A DNA stretch of 23,944 nucleotides, taken from NCBI GenBank assembly GCA_946479615.1, contig CAMLGR010000065.1, positions 1 through 23,944 on the forward strand. Direction: 5' to 3'. Below, one piece after another: positions 7,789 to 15,101 of the stretch (position 1 is the stretch's first letter; each line of letters starts with the position of its first letter). The DNA is from an uncultured Bacteroidota bacterium (GTDB taxonomy: Bacteria > Bacteroidota > Bacteroidia > Chitinophagales > Chitinophagaceae). Under the pieces are notes generated by a model. The model was not told where the DNA came from. It ran no database searches and was given only the letters and a program-made list of their open reading frames with translations. A program made the position numbers and the translations under genes.

Positions 7789-9192
7789 ATGAAGATTGCT
7801 TTCCACGGAGCCGCACAAACAGTTACAGGTTCCAAACATCTCATTACATTAAAAAGCGGCACAAAGATCTTATTGGACTGTGGTATGTTCCAGGGAATGG
7901 GAAGAGATACCGATTCATTAAACCGTGAATTTGGGTTTGATGCCCGGGAAGTAGATGTGATGATCCTTTCCCATGCGCATATCGATCACTCCGGTCTTAT
8001 TCCCAAACTGGTATCGGAAGGTTTTCGCGGAAAGATCTTTTGTACACCTGCTACCCGAACACTCACCAATATTTTATTGGAAGATTCGGCAGAGATCCAG
8101 GAAGACGATGCGAAGTATGCCAATAAAACAAGAGCTGCACAGGGCCTGCCTTATATTCAACCTCTTTACACAGCCGAAGATGCCAAAAAAAGTATGGATC
8201 ATTTTCTCGAAAGGGAATATGGCAACTGGTTCGATGTCATCGAAGGTGTACAGGCTTGTTTCACCGATGCAGGTCATATCATCGGGAGTGCCTGTGTGCA
8301 TTTAAAAATAAAGGAGAACGGTAAAGAAACGAGGATCAGTTTTAGTGGTGATGTTGGCCGTTACCGTGATGTCATCCTTCGTTCACCCGATGTATTTCCT
8401 CAGGCGGATTATATATTGCTGGAATCAACCTATGGCAACAGCCTGCATGATGCAGCCGACAGCACCGCCGATCTTTTATTGAAATGGATCAATCATACCT
8501 GTTTAAATAAAAAAGGAAAACTGATCCTTCCTGCTTTCAGCGTGGGTCGTACACAGGAGATCCTGTTTGCATTGAACGGACTGGAACTGAATGGCACCCT
8601 GCCGCCGGTCGATTACTATGTGGATAGCCCGCTTAGTATTGAAGCAACGGAAGTCGTAAAAAGTTATTCGCAGTATTTCAATAAAACCATTCAGAAAATA
8701 CTGGTATCGGACAAAGATCCGTTCATGTTCAAAGGATTGAAATATATCAAGACCGTTGAACAATCGAAAATGCTTAACTACCGCGATGAGCCGATGGTTA
8801 TCATATCCGCCAGTGGTATGGCCGATGCAGGAAGGGTTAAACATCATATCAGTAATAATATCGAGAACAGCCGCAATACGATTGTCTTTACCGGGTATTG
8901 CGAACCGAATTCATTGGGTGGAAGATTGATTGCCGGAGCGCCCGAGGTCAGCATCTTCGGTGCCAAGCACCAGGTGAATGCAGAGATCGGTTCTATCCGC
9001 AGCATGAGCGCCCATGGCGATTATGAAGATCTTTCTCAATGGCTGGCCTGCCAGGATGCAAGACAGGTGAAACAACTTTTCCTGGTACATGGAGAACTGG
9101 AAGTGCAAACAGAATTTAAAAGGAGACTGGTAAAGAAAGGATTTGTGGATGTGCAGATACCGGAGAGGCATTTTGAGATTGGACTGGCGTGA
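7789..9192 (+). CDS. Beta-CASP metallo-beta-lactamase fold RNase-like protein
   Basis: A 467-residue cytoplasmic protein of the MBL/beta-CASP class (CPSF73/YSH1-like). Motif 2 is SHAHIDHSG (His62, His64, Asp66, His67). Motif 3 is DAGHIIGSACV and motif 4 is SFSGDVGRY. The beta-CASP part includes LPAFSVGRTQEILF, then SASGMADAGR and SAHGDYEDL, ending with FLVHGE. All metal ligands appear to be present, so an active zinc nuclease is expected; RNA endo- or exonuclease processing is the known role of the family. Start at ATG 7789 (TTG at 7783 is two codons upstream). It stands alone, followed by heptad palindrome D. Confidence 0.92.
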   Translation: MKIAFHGAAQTVTGSKHLITLKSGTKILLDCGMFQGMGRDTDSLNREFGFDAREVDVMILSHAHIDHSGLIPKLVSEGFRGKIFCTPATRTLTNILLEDSAEIQEDDAKYANKTRAAQGLPYIQPLYTAEDAKKSMDHFLEREYGNWFDVIEGVQACFTDAGHIIGSACVHLKIKENGKETRISFSGDVGRYRDVILRSPDVFPQADYILLESTYGNSLHDAADSTADLLLKWINHTCLNKKGKLILPAFSVGRTQEILFALNGLELNGTLPPVDYYVDSPLSIEATEVVKSYSQYFNKTIQKILVSDKDPFMFKGLKYIKTVEQSKMLNYRDEPMVIISASGMADAGRVKHHISNNIENSRNTIVFTGYCEPNSLGGRLIAGAPEVSIFGAKHQVNAEIGSIRSMSAHGDYEDLSQWLACQDARQVKQLFLVHGELEVQTEFKRRLVKKGFVDVQIPERHFEIGLA

Positions 9193-9234
9193 GAGGGGAG
9201 TTTTAAGTGTTAGGTTTTGGGTGGTAATTTTTTT

Positions 9235-9318
9235 AATATTCAATATTCAACAACCAATAATCAATATTCAAGTATGGCAGCTAATGCCTGCTATTTGAGC
9301 ATTGAATATTGAAATATT
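9235..9318. repeat. Heptad palindrome D (imperfect)
   Basis: The left side, 9235-9275, is made of CAATATT-like heptads (one is CAACAAC, one CAATAAT). The right side, 9291-9318, is their complement (AATATTG-like). The two sides pair imperfectly and again differ by whole heptads. It lies 42 bp downstream of the beta-CASP gene and may serve as its 3' hairpin. Confidence 0.7.
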
Positions 9319-9354
9319 TTTATTTCAGTCCCTTCCTGCAATAGCCATAAAACG

Positions 9355-9379
9355 AAAAAAGCTGCCCCGTGGGGCAGCC
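9355..9379 (-). terminator. Intrinsic terminator, minus strand
   Basis: GCTGCCCC and GGGGCAGC (9361-9378) form an 8-bp G/C-rich stem around GT. Read on the minus strand it is followed at once by a run of six T. On the plus strand there is no T run directly after, so it works best for leftward transcription: the candidate small transcript just to the right and possibly read-through from the LytTR gene. Confidence 0.75.
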
Positions 9380-9597
9380 CTCAAAATCTTTTTGTTTGGA
9401 CGGCTAGAGTGTAGAGTTTTTAATTTTCAATCGGTACTTAGATTTTGATGATGGATTAAGTTTTTCGTTGGATCGGATCTGGCTTTTTCAGGATGTTCGG
9501 ACTTTTTGCTTTTCTAAGGATTCAGGACTTGGTTTTTCAGGTTCTGGATTTGGTTTTTCATTCCGGATATTGTTCCTCGCTTGACAATACAAAGATG
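9380..9597 (-). ncRNA. Candidate small transcript with 15-codon ORF and degenerate repeats
   Basis: On the minus strand, CATCTTTG (9590-9597) is one mismatch from TAnnTTTG. It is followed by CAATATCC and an ATG at 9561 that opens a 15-residue ORF (MKNQIQNLKNQVLNP, stop at 9514-9516). About five degenerate ~21-27 nt units follow, of the form TGAAAAACCAAGTCC with a trailing GAATCC, and the unit ends at the T-tailed terminator (9355-9379). The expected length is about 230 nt. The RNA would be A/C-rich and largely unpaired. Whether the peptide is made or the RNA is the product cannot be told. I recognise no known ncRNA family. Confidence 0.4.
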
Positions 9598-9678
9598 CTA
9601 CGGATTTCAGCCCTTCCATAACTTATTCGACTACGGAGTACTTTCTTTCGATTTTTGGAAGAATTTGTCGATAAACGT

Positions 9679-10368
9679 TCAAATGACGTTTAACCGGCGC
9701 AGCACATCGGCCTTATGCGCCTTGCTGATAGGGAGTTCAATTCCGTTGATAAACAGCAAGTTATCGTGGATATTATCCACTTTCCGGATGTTTACAATAT
9801 AGGAGCGGTGTATTTTCATGAATATCAAAGGATTCACTTTTTCCTCCAGGTTCTTGATCGTATTATGGGTCACATACTTCTTATCCGCCACCACGAATTT
9901 TACATAATCCCCCATGCTTTCGATATATAAAATGTCCGCATTATTCAGGCGCACCAGCTTGCCATCTGTCTTGATATAGATATGATCGTCGTGGTTTTCC
10001 TTCTTCCGTGTGTCCTCGGCAAAACTGATCTTATTGATCGCTTCCTGGAAACGCTGATAGGTAAAAGGCTTTTTCAGAAAATCGGTAACATGGTATTCAA
10101 ATGCGTTGTACGCGTACTCGGTTTTGGAAGTAGTTAAAATGACTTTGGGAGAATACATTAATTGGTCCAGCAGGACGAAGCCATCATCACCCGGCATTTC
10201 CACATCAAGGAAAATGAGGTCGACCGTATTTTCATTCAGAAAATTAACGGCTTCTTTGACATTCGTAAAATGGGCTCTTACTTCTATATCTCCACTTTTT
10301 TCGCAACACTTCTTAAGGTAATCAGCCGCTACGATAAGGTCTTCGACAATTACGCAGCTAATACTCAT
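9679..10368 (-). CDS. LytTR-family response regulator
   Basis: A 229-residue response regulator with an N-terminal receiver domain (about 1-118) and a C-terminal LytTR DNA-binding domain (about 128-229). The receiver shows VEDLIVA with a partly degenerate acidic pocket, phospho-acceptor Asp55 in LIFLDVEMPG, TTSKT and the Lys-Pro pair KKPF. The LytTR part shows ILYIESMGDYVKFV, KIHRSYIVNI and ISKAHKADVLRRLN. It lies 2 bp downstream of the HPt gene and is divergent from the hybrid kinase, so it is the expected end of that phosphorelay. LytTR proteins bind DNA as transcription factors; targets unknown. Confidence 0.93.
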   Translation of the reverse strand: MSISCVIVEDLIVAADYLKKCCEKSGDIEVRAHFTNVKEAVNFLNENTVDLIFLDVEMPGDDGFVLLDQLMYSPKVILTTSKTEYAYNAFEYHVTDFLKKPFTYQRFQEAINKISFAEDTRKKENHDDHIYIKTDGKLVRLNNADILYIESMGDYVKFVVADKKYVTHNTIKNLEEKVNPLIFMKIHRSYIVNIRKVDNIHDNLLFINGIELPISKAHKADVLRRLNVI

Positions 10369-10370
10369 GC

Positions 10371-10769
10371 TTAGGCTTTATTATAATTTATCAATCTCTT
10401 ATAATCTTCTTCAAGGACGGTCTGCGCCTGTTTTAATGATTCCTGTAATTCGTTGATATCTGCTGAAAGCTCTTTTATATCCTGGCTGTTCCGGCATTTA
10501 TCTTCTACCTGCCGGCACTTCTGTTCCAGCGACAATATGCCCAAAAATCCGAAAGTTGGTTTGATTTTATGTACTCCTTTACGTAAACCTTCCAGGTCGC
10601 CGGCATTATATGCAGATAATACCTGGTTTACATCTCCTTCGAAATTGGCAAGTACTGTATGAAAAATTTCCTCAATATATTGATAGTCATTCCCGTATAA
10701 GTTATAAATAGTGTCCGGATCGATTAATGAATTGAAAACAAAAGAATTGGAAAAGGATGGTTCACTCAT
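10371..10769 (-). CDS. HPt-domain phosphotransfer protein
   Basis: A 132-residue protein, essentially one histidine phosphotransfer domain. The phospho-accepting His is His67 in GVHKIKPTFGFLG, the HPt signature HxxK...G. It would relay phosphate from the receiver domain of the divergent hybrid kinase to the LytTR regulator 2 bp downstream. I start at ATG 10769; a longer frame upstream would run through the divergent promoter region. The C-terminal part (about 85-132) is helical and Glu/Gln/Lys-rich. HPt proteins are often missed in annotation because they are short and diverse. Confidence 0.85.
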   Translation of the reverse strand: MSEPSFSNSFVFNSLIDPDTIYNLYGNDYQYIEEIFHTVLANFEGDVNQVLSAYNAGDLEGLRKGVHKIKPTFGFLGILSLEQKCRQVEDKCRNSQDIKELSADINELQESLKQAQTVLEEDYKRLINYNKA

Positions 10770-10777
10770 AAAATAGG

Positions 10778-10800
10778 ACACGTAATTTTTCGTTATGTGT
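10778..10800. promoter_or_regulatory. Inverted repeat in divergent promoter region (candidate operator)
   Basis: ACACGTAA and TTATGTGT are inverted repeats (7 of 8 match) around 7 bases. They lie in the 74-bp gap between the divergent starts of the HPt gene (10769) and the hybrid kinase (10844). The position suits a regulator binding site for both directions. LytTR sites are usually direct repeats, so this may belong to another factor. Confidence 0.3.
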
Positions 10801-10843
10801 AAGTTAATGATTATTTTACTAGAAATCAAAGAGCCAATATTTT

Positions 10844-12961
10844 ATGAAGAAAGGAATCTACTCCTTTTTTCGAGACATTTATTCATCCCTGGCTCATGCA
10901 GGTGTGACTGATTCGATCCCTGCCGATCAACGGCTCACCGTAATCCTGATGAACCAGGTATTGCTGGTGGCTTCATTGATCAACTTTGGTGGACTGATCG
11001 TTTATTTTTCCAACGACCTTTATATCAGCGCACTTGTCAACCTGTTTACCGGAGCCATTTTTTTCCTGGGAATTTATTTCAACCGGCGCCAGCAATTCCG
11101 CCTTGCCCGTATACTTTGTGTCATCAATGTCAATCTCTACATTGTCGTGATCAGTTTCGTGGAAGGTTTCCAGACCGGCGAATATCTGTTTTATTTCCCC
11201 GCCTTTCTTTCCCTCACCTTCCTGGTTCGCATTTATAAAAGTTCAAAAGAACTCATTATCACGTATGCGGTTTCAGCCCTGGCTGCTTTTGTCTGTATCA
11301 GGCTCGTGCCCCAGGTAACGAACATACAACTCATGGAGGCAAGAGTGGCGGCAGAAATTTTTGAAACCCGCTTATTACTGACGGTCATTCTTACTATTTA
11401 TATTTCATACCTGGGATTGCGTGTCAACCGCACCAATGAGAACCTGATCCTGGAAGAAAAGAAATTCGGTGATTCCATCTTCAACACTTCTCTCGATGGA
11501 GTTATCATCGTCTGCGTACTGACCGGTAAGATCATGGATTGCAACCAGCGTATGCTGGAACTGTTTGATATCCCATCAAAAGACCAGATCTGTGGCACCG
11601 ATGTGAAGGAGTGGTTTGACAGCTCCTACGCCGATAAATTCAAATTGGGTGCGGGCCAGCAAAACTGGCAGGGAGAAGTGACGATCCAGACAAGAGCCTC
11701 TAACGTGTTTTATGGGTTTGTCAGCGTGGTCTCGTTCAGTTATAAAGAGATCAATTATCAAAAGATCAGCATCCTGGATATTACCAATGCCAAGGCGGCT
11801 GAATTTGAGTTGATAAAAGCCAAGGAGAAAGCAGAATCGGCGACCAGGATGAAATCGAGGTTCCTGTCGAATATGAGCCATGAACTAAGAACACCGCTCA
11901 ATGGTATTATCGGCGCGTCTAATTTATTATTCCAGGAAAATTATCTCGAGGAACAAAAACCTCATTTCGATATTTTAAAATATTCCTCCGAGCAAATGCT
12001 GGTATTGATCAACGATATCCTCGATCATACCAAAATGGAAGCGGGCAAGATGGAATTGGAACGCATTCCTGTCAATATCAAAAAACTGATGGAGAAGATC
12101 ATTGCGCAGTTTTCCATCCAGGCCGAAGCAAAAGAATTACAATTTCATACATCGATCGATCCATCGCTCGATATGGAACTTATCACCGATGAGATCAGGC
12201 TGCGCCAGATCCTCGGCAATCTTTTATCCAATGCGATTAAATTCACCAACAGGGGTTCGATCACCCTTTTGGCCGAAAAAATATTTGCCACCAGCAACAA
12301 AGCAACAGTCAGGTTCTCGGTAGAAGATACCGGTATCGGTATTGCAGAAAAAAAACAACAGGAAATATTCGAAAGTTTTGCCCAGGCTGATATCAATACT
12401 ACCAGGAAATATGGTGGTACGGGGCTGGGACTTACCATTACAAAAGACCTTTTGAAAATATTCGGTTCCGATCTGAAACTAACGAGCAGCGAAGGAAAAG
12501 GAAGTCATTTCAGTTTTACACTGGAGCTGCCGATCAATGAAAGCCGGAAAGTGTATATCGAAGCCAAACGTCGGGACCTGGTAGCCTTGCCGGGAATAAA
12601 AGTACTGGTAGCCGAAGACAACCCGATCAATATGTCTATCGTGCGCCGGTTCCTGCAAAAATGGAAGATCAACATTACAGAGGCTACCAATGGAGTGGAA
12701 GCGCTGGATTGTTTTAGTCATGATACATTCGATATCCTCCTGATCGATCTCGATATGCCGGAAATGGATGGATTAACGGCACTTGAACAGATCCGCCGCA
12801 TCGATAAAAAAATACCGGTAGTAGCCTTTACTGCCGCAGTATATGATAATATTCACAGCGACCTGCTGCAAAAAGGGTTCAGCGACTTCCTGCACAAACC
12901 TTTCAAACCCGATGACCTGCATGCCAAAATTTCCACATGGGTCAGTGGGATGCGGGCATAA
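10844..12961 (+). CDS. Hybrid sensor histidine kinase with receiver domain
   Basis: A 705-residue membrane kinase. Residues ~30-195 contain about six hydrophobic segments forming an integral membrane sensor with little periplasmic sequence. Residues ~205-315 are a PAS-like domain (FNTSLDGVIIV). HisKA follows with His346 (FLSNMSHELRTPLNG), then HATPase_c with the N box (LGNLLSNAIKFTN), DTGIGI and GGTGLGLTI. A receiver at ~583-705 carries Asp635 (ILLIDLDMPEMDG) and a KPF lysine. A hybrid kinase needs an HPt partner, and one is encoded divergently 74 bp away with a LytTR regulator, so the whole relay His346 - Asp635 - HPt His67 - LytTR Asp55 is local. Confidence 0.95.
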   Translation: MKKGIYSFFRDIYSSLAHAGVTDSIPADQRLTVILMNQVLLVASLINFGGLIVYFSNDLYISALVNLFTGAIFFLGIYFNRRQQFRLARILCVINVNLYIVVISFVEGFQTGEYLFYFPAFLSLTFLVRIYKSSKELIITYAVSALAAFVCIRLVPQVTNIQLMEARVAAEIFETRLLLTVILTIYISYLGLRVNRTNENLILEEKKFGDSIFNTSLDGVIIVCVLTGKIMDCNQRMLELFDIPSKDQICGTDVKEWFDSSYADKFKLGAGQQNWQGEVTIQTRASNVFYGFVSVVSFSYKEINYQKISILDITNAKAAEFELIKAKEKAESATRMKSRFLSNMSHELRTPLNGIIGASNLLFQENYLEEQKPHFDILKYSSEQMLVLINDILDHTKMEAGKMELERIPVNIKKLMEKIIAQFSIQAEAKELQFHTSIDPSLDMELITDEIRLRQILGNLLSNAIKFTNRGSITLLAEKIFATSNKATVRFSVEDTGIGIAEKKQQEIFESFAQADINTTRKYGGTGLGLTITKDLLKIFGSDLKLTSSEGKGSHFSFTLELPINESRKVYIEAKRRDLVALPGIKVLVAEDNPINMSIVRRFLQKWKINITEATNGVEALDCFSHDTFDILLIDLDMPEMDGLTALEQIRRIDKKIPVVAFTAAVYDNIHSDLLQKGFSDFLHKPFKPDDLHAKISTWVSGMRA

Positions 12962-13133
12962 ATGCTACTCATCATGTGTCTGTTTTTCCTCTTTAACTGA
13001 CTGATAAATCAGCTATTAGACGGACGATTTCTCTTGGCAATCTTTTAACACGCACTTTCACAACTTCTTAATAAAAGCGGCACACTTTTTTACGTTAGTA
13101 TACTGTAAAAAACAATTGAATTAACTAAAATAG

Positions 13134-13140
13134 AAAGGAG
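13134..13140 (+). promoter_or_regulatory. Strong Shine-Dalgarno-like site
   Basis: The sequence AAAGGAG ends about 7 bases before the ATG at 13147. Bacteroidota rarely use a Shine-Dalgarno and most starts in this window lack one, so this site stands out and fixes the start of the DUF4136 gene. Confidence 0.5.
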
Positions 13141-13146
13141 CGAATT

Positions 13147-13734
13147 ATGAAGAAGAACTGGAAAATATGGAGTGGAGGCATAGCCTTTTTGTTCCTGCTG
13201 GCAAGTTGCGCGCCTTCTGCACATATTGAAAAAGACGACAACACCGATTTTCGCAGTTACAAAACATTTGCATGGATAGAAAAAGATAAACCAGCTAAGA
13301 AAGGAGCTGCTAAAAACGACCTGACAGAACAAAAGGTAAGACAGGCGGTGAGCAAGGAACTGGAAAAAACAGCGGGATGGAAAGAAGACACACGTCATCC
13401 TGATGTACTGTTAAGTTATGATGTATTGGTGGAAAGATCAGTGAAACAACAATCAGATCCTGTTTATTCCAATCCTTTTACCAGGACGTTCTATAACCCT
13501 TATTCACGCAGGTTTATCAATGTATACTATCCTTCCCGTTTTGTAGGGTACGATAACTATGATGTCCCCGGCAGAGAAGGTACGGTGACCATTACAATGA
13601 CAGATGCCAATACGGATAAAACAGTATGGCAGGGATGGTCAACGGGTGATGTGGATAGCCGTCACATGTCGGCCAAGGAAATTCAATCGAGTGTAAAGGC
13701 GATATTCAGGAAATTCGATGTTGCGAAAAACTGA
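13147..13734 (+). CDS. DUF4136 lipoprotein
   Basis: A 195-residue lipoprotein: signal peptide with lipobox LASC, lipidated Cys21. The mature part fits DUF4136 (TDFRSYKTFAWIEKDKPAK at the start, then a long helix with VRQAVSKELEKT, DVLLSYDVLVER, and a closing DKTVWQGWSTGDVDSRHMS and IFRKF). This family is common in Bacteroidota and its function is not known. An intrinsic terminator lies about 22 bp after the stop, so it is a single-gene unit. Confidence 0.88.
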   Translation: MKKNWKIWSGGIAFLFLLASCAPSAHIEKDDNTDFRSYKTFAWIEKDKPAKKGAAKNDLTEQKVRQAVSKELEKTAGWKEDTRHPDVLLSYDVLVERSVKQQSDPVYSNPFTRTFYNPYSRRFINVYYPSRFVGYDNYDVPGREGTVTITMTDANTDKTVWQGWSTGDVDSRHMSAKEIQSSVKAIFRKFDVAKN

Positions 13735-13755
13735 TTTTTCACGGACGGTTTTGAT

Positions 13756-13792
13756 AACAGGCTCTTACTTCCGGGTAGGGGCCTGTTTTTTT
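13756..13792 (+). terminator. Intrinsic terminator of the DUF4136 gene
   Basis: AACAGGC (13756-13762) pairs with GCCTGTT (13781-13787), and the T-run continues to 13792. It lies 22 bp after the stop codon. Confidence 0.85.
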
Positions 13793-13805
13793 ATGGCGGA
13801 CTATA

Positions 13806-13829
13806 AAAAGGGATAGTAGAAACTATCCC
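13806..13829 (-). terminator. Minus-strand terminator-like hairpin
   Basis: GGGATAGT and ACTATCCC form a perfect 8-bp stem around AGAA. On the minus strand the stem is followed by a run of five T. It faces the DUF4136 terminator from the other side and implies leftward transcription into this point, although no minus-strand gene is evident to its right. Confidence 0.6.
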
Positions 13830-13906
13830 CGGCTGTTATGTGATGCAGATAACGCTAAGTGTGAAACGTCTCCACATTTTACAAGAAACTTATTTTGGGC
13901 TCTGTG

Positions 13907-13939
13907 AAAAAAAAGAAGGGAAAGTAAATACAATCCCTT
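13907..13939 (-). terminator. Second minus-strand terminator-like hairpin
   Basis: AAGGGA (13916-13921) and TCCCTT (13934-13939) form a 6-bp stem around 12 bases. On the minus strand it is followed by C and then eight T. Weaker stem but long T-tract. Confidence 0.45.
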
Positions 13940-14074
13940 GATTCGTTCACATGAGAAAACTTTAGATCCACAAAAAACATAGTACGTTCAAACCGGGGCT
14001 AAATAAGTTGTGAATAGAACTGCTTGCAAAAAAAATACATGAACAGCTTTGTTTCTGACATGAACCGGTTATTC

Positions 14075-14114
14075 GCTCATGGTTTTAACCATGAGCCGGT
14101 GGTTTCAACCATGG
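14075..14114. repeat. Tandem hairpin pair around GGTTTnAACC
   Basis: GCTCATGGTT and AACCATGAGC are perfect 10-bp inverted arms separated by TT (14075-14096). Directly after, a diverged copy (TGGTTTCAACCA, 14100-14111) repeats the same core. Together they are a near-tandem repeat of about 20 bp. Confidence 0.6.
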
Positions 14115-14357
14115 GTTATAGAAAATCCCCACAGATCAATCACCAAAGGCAAATCCAAGTATTCGCGCACCCCAGGTAATTATACAATGAATCACCCACA
14201 ACCTCAACCACTGGCATTCATTCATCTCGTGTATGGGTGCATTCACAATGTTGATACAGGGATTGGCGTACTTTTTTAGCAGCCGGTTGATCAGGAATAT
14301 ATATTGCACCCGATTTTAATCCTTGAAGTTTAGGTCTTAATCATGTGTCCACTTTCA

Positions 14358-14376
14358 GCCCCGGCGCTGCCGGGGC
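14358..14376. other. All-G/C hairpin
   Basis: GCCCCGGC and GCCGGGGC form an 8-bp stem of only G and C around a 3-base loop. No T-tract follows, so it is not a canonical terminator. Out of character for the A/T-rich surroundings. Confidence 0.5.
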
Positions 14377-14746
14377 GGGGGTGGTTTCTTCTTCAGCAAT
14401 AATTCTCCTTTTTAATTGATGGTTTCACGCGATACCTGCAACAGGAAGCGATAATCAGGGCGTGTCGCTGCCTCAGGAAATTTATTTACTCCGGATAAAC
14501 CATGATGACAGCAGGAAACTATCATTGAATACCGGATACTACGCTATCTCACTTATCTGTCATTACAGCGTTTTCATCTGCCGGAGATGCCGGTTCATGT
14601 ATAAAATATTTTTCAGGTAAAGCTATCTGCTATCTTAGAATTGTAAATTTTCTCAAGCAGTTCCGCTCCGGCCTTTCATTTTAATGACGGGGCCCAGGCG
14701 GATTTTTTAAACATGTAGTTCTTTGTTTTCCTCATAAACGTTGAGC

Positions 14747-14773
14747 GGCCTGCAGATATGCAGGCCCTTTTTG
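14747..14773 (+). terminator. Intrinsic terminator without an obvious gene
   Basis: GGCCTGCA and TGCAGGCC form an 8-bp stem around GATA, followed by CTTTTTG. No coding gene ends before it. It could end a small RNA from about 14640, where TATCTTAG (14631-14638) is a weak -7-like match. Confidence 0.7.
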
Positions 14774-14804
14774 TTTTATAGCGATCGTAGATAGTATAGC
14801 GTTA

Positions 14805-14882
14805 TAAAATAAAAAAGGGGTCAGAATAGATATTCAACCCCGTTTTTTTAAATCCAATATCCTATGAAAAACCAGTACAAGA
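14805..14882 (+). repeat. Duplicated terminator-leader element, copy 1
   Basis: 78 bp nearly identical to 18226-18301, with a few substitutions and one 2-bp length difference in a T run. Inside is a two-way terminator (A run, GGGGT, inner AATA/TATT pairing, ACCCC, T run), then CCAATATCC and an ATG opening the short ORF MKNQYKNKTKTA. Both copies lie 30-45 bp downstream of a + strand terminator. Confidence 0.85.
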
Positions 14883-14921
14883 ATAAAACGAAAACAGCAT
14901 AACCACAATACCATTTTCGTG

Positions 14922-15101
14922 TTATTTACCCACACCCGGATACGGTTACCAATCCGGTGATTCATTTACCCGTCTTACCGATCCTGTTACAGTAATATAA
15001 CTACCGGCGTTTGGATGATATCCGGTCTTTTTATATATTTCAGTAACCAATACCCCCGCTGTATCTTCAAAAAGATCAGCCTGCACACAGGCTATTCCAT
15101 C
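14922..15101 (-). pseudogene. Decayed coding fragment, unknown protein
   Basis: One minus-strand frame reads like natural protein for 51 codons, 15101 down to 14949. It contains ACVQADLFEDTAGVLVTEIY, then KKTGYHPNAGSYITVTGSVR, and ends NESPDW at a TAA (14946-14948). After the stop the same frame continues PYPGVGK to a second TAA (14922-14924), as if a Gln codon had mutated to stop. Upstream it is closed by a stop at 15102-15104. The only start is a GTG at 15084-15086. It looks like the 3' remnant of a lost gene; a tiny 46-residue GTG-started gene is the alternative. Family not recognised. Confidence 0.4.

Larger units (their letters stand above)
9193..9678. other. 486-bp intergenic stretch
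   Basis: Holds heptad palindrome D (9235-9318), a minus-strand intrinsic terminator (9355-9379) and a candidate minus-strand small transcript (9380-9597) with degenerate ~22-bp repeats. 9598-9678 shows nothing recognisable beyond possible promoter sequence for that transcript. Confidence 0.7.

Noticed and set aside
9440..9561. Degenerate ~22-nt repeats as a CRISPR array
   Set aside because: The units are contiguous with no unique spacers, diverge strongly, and no cas gene is near.
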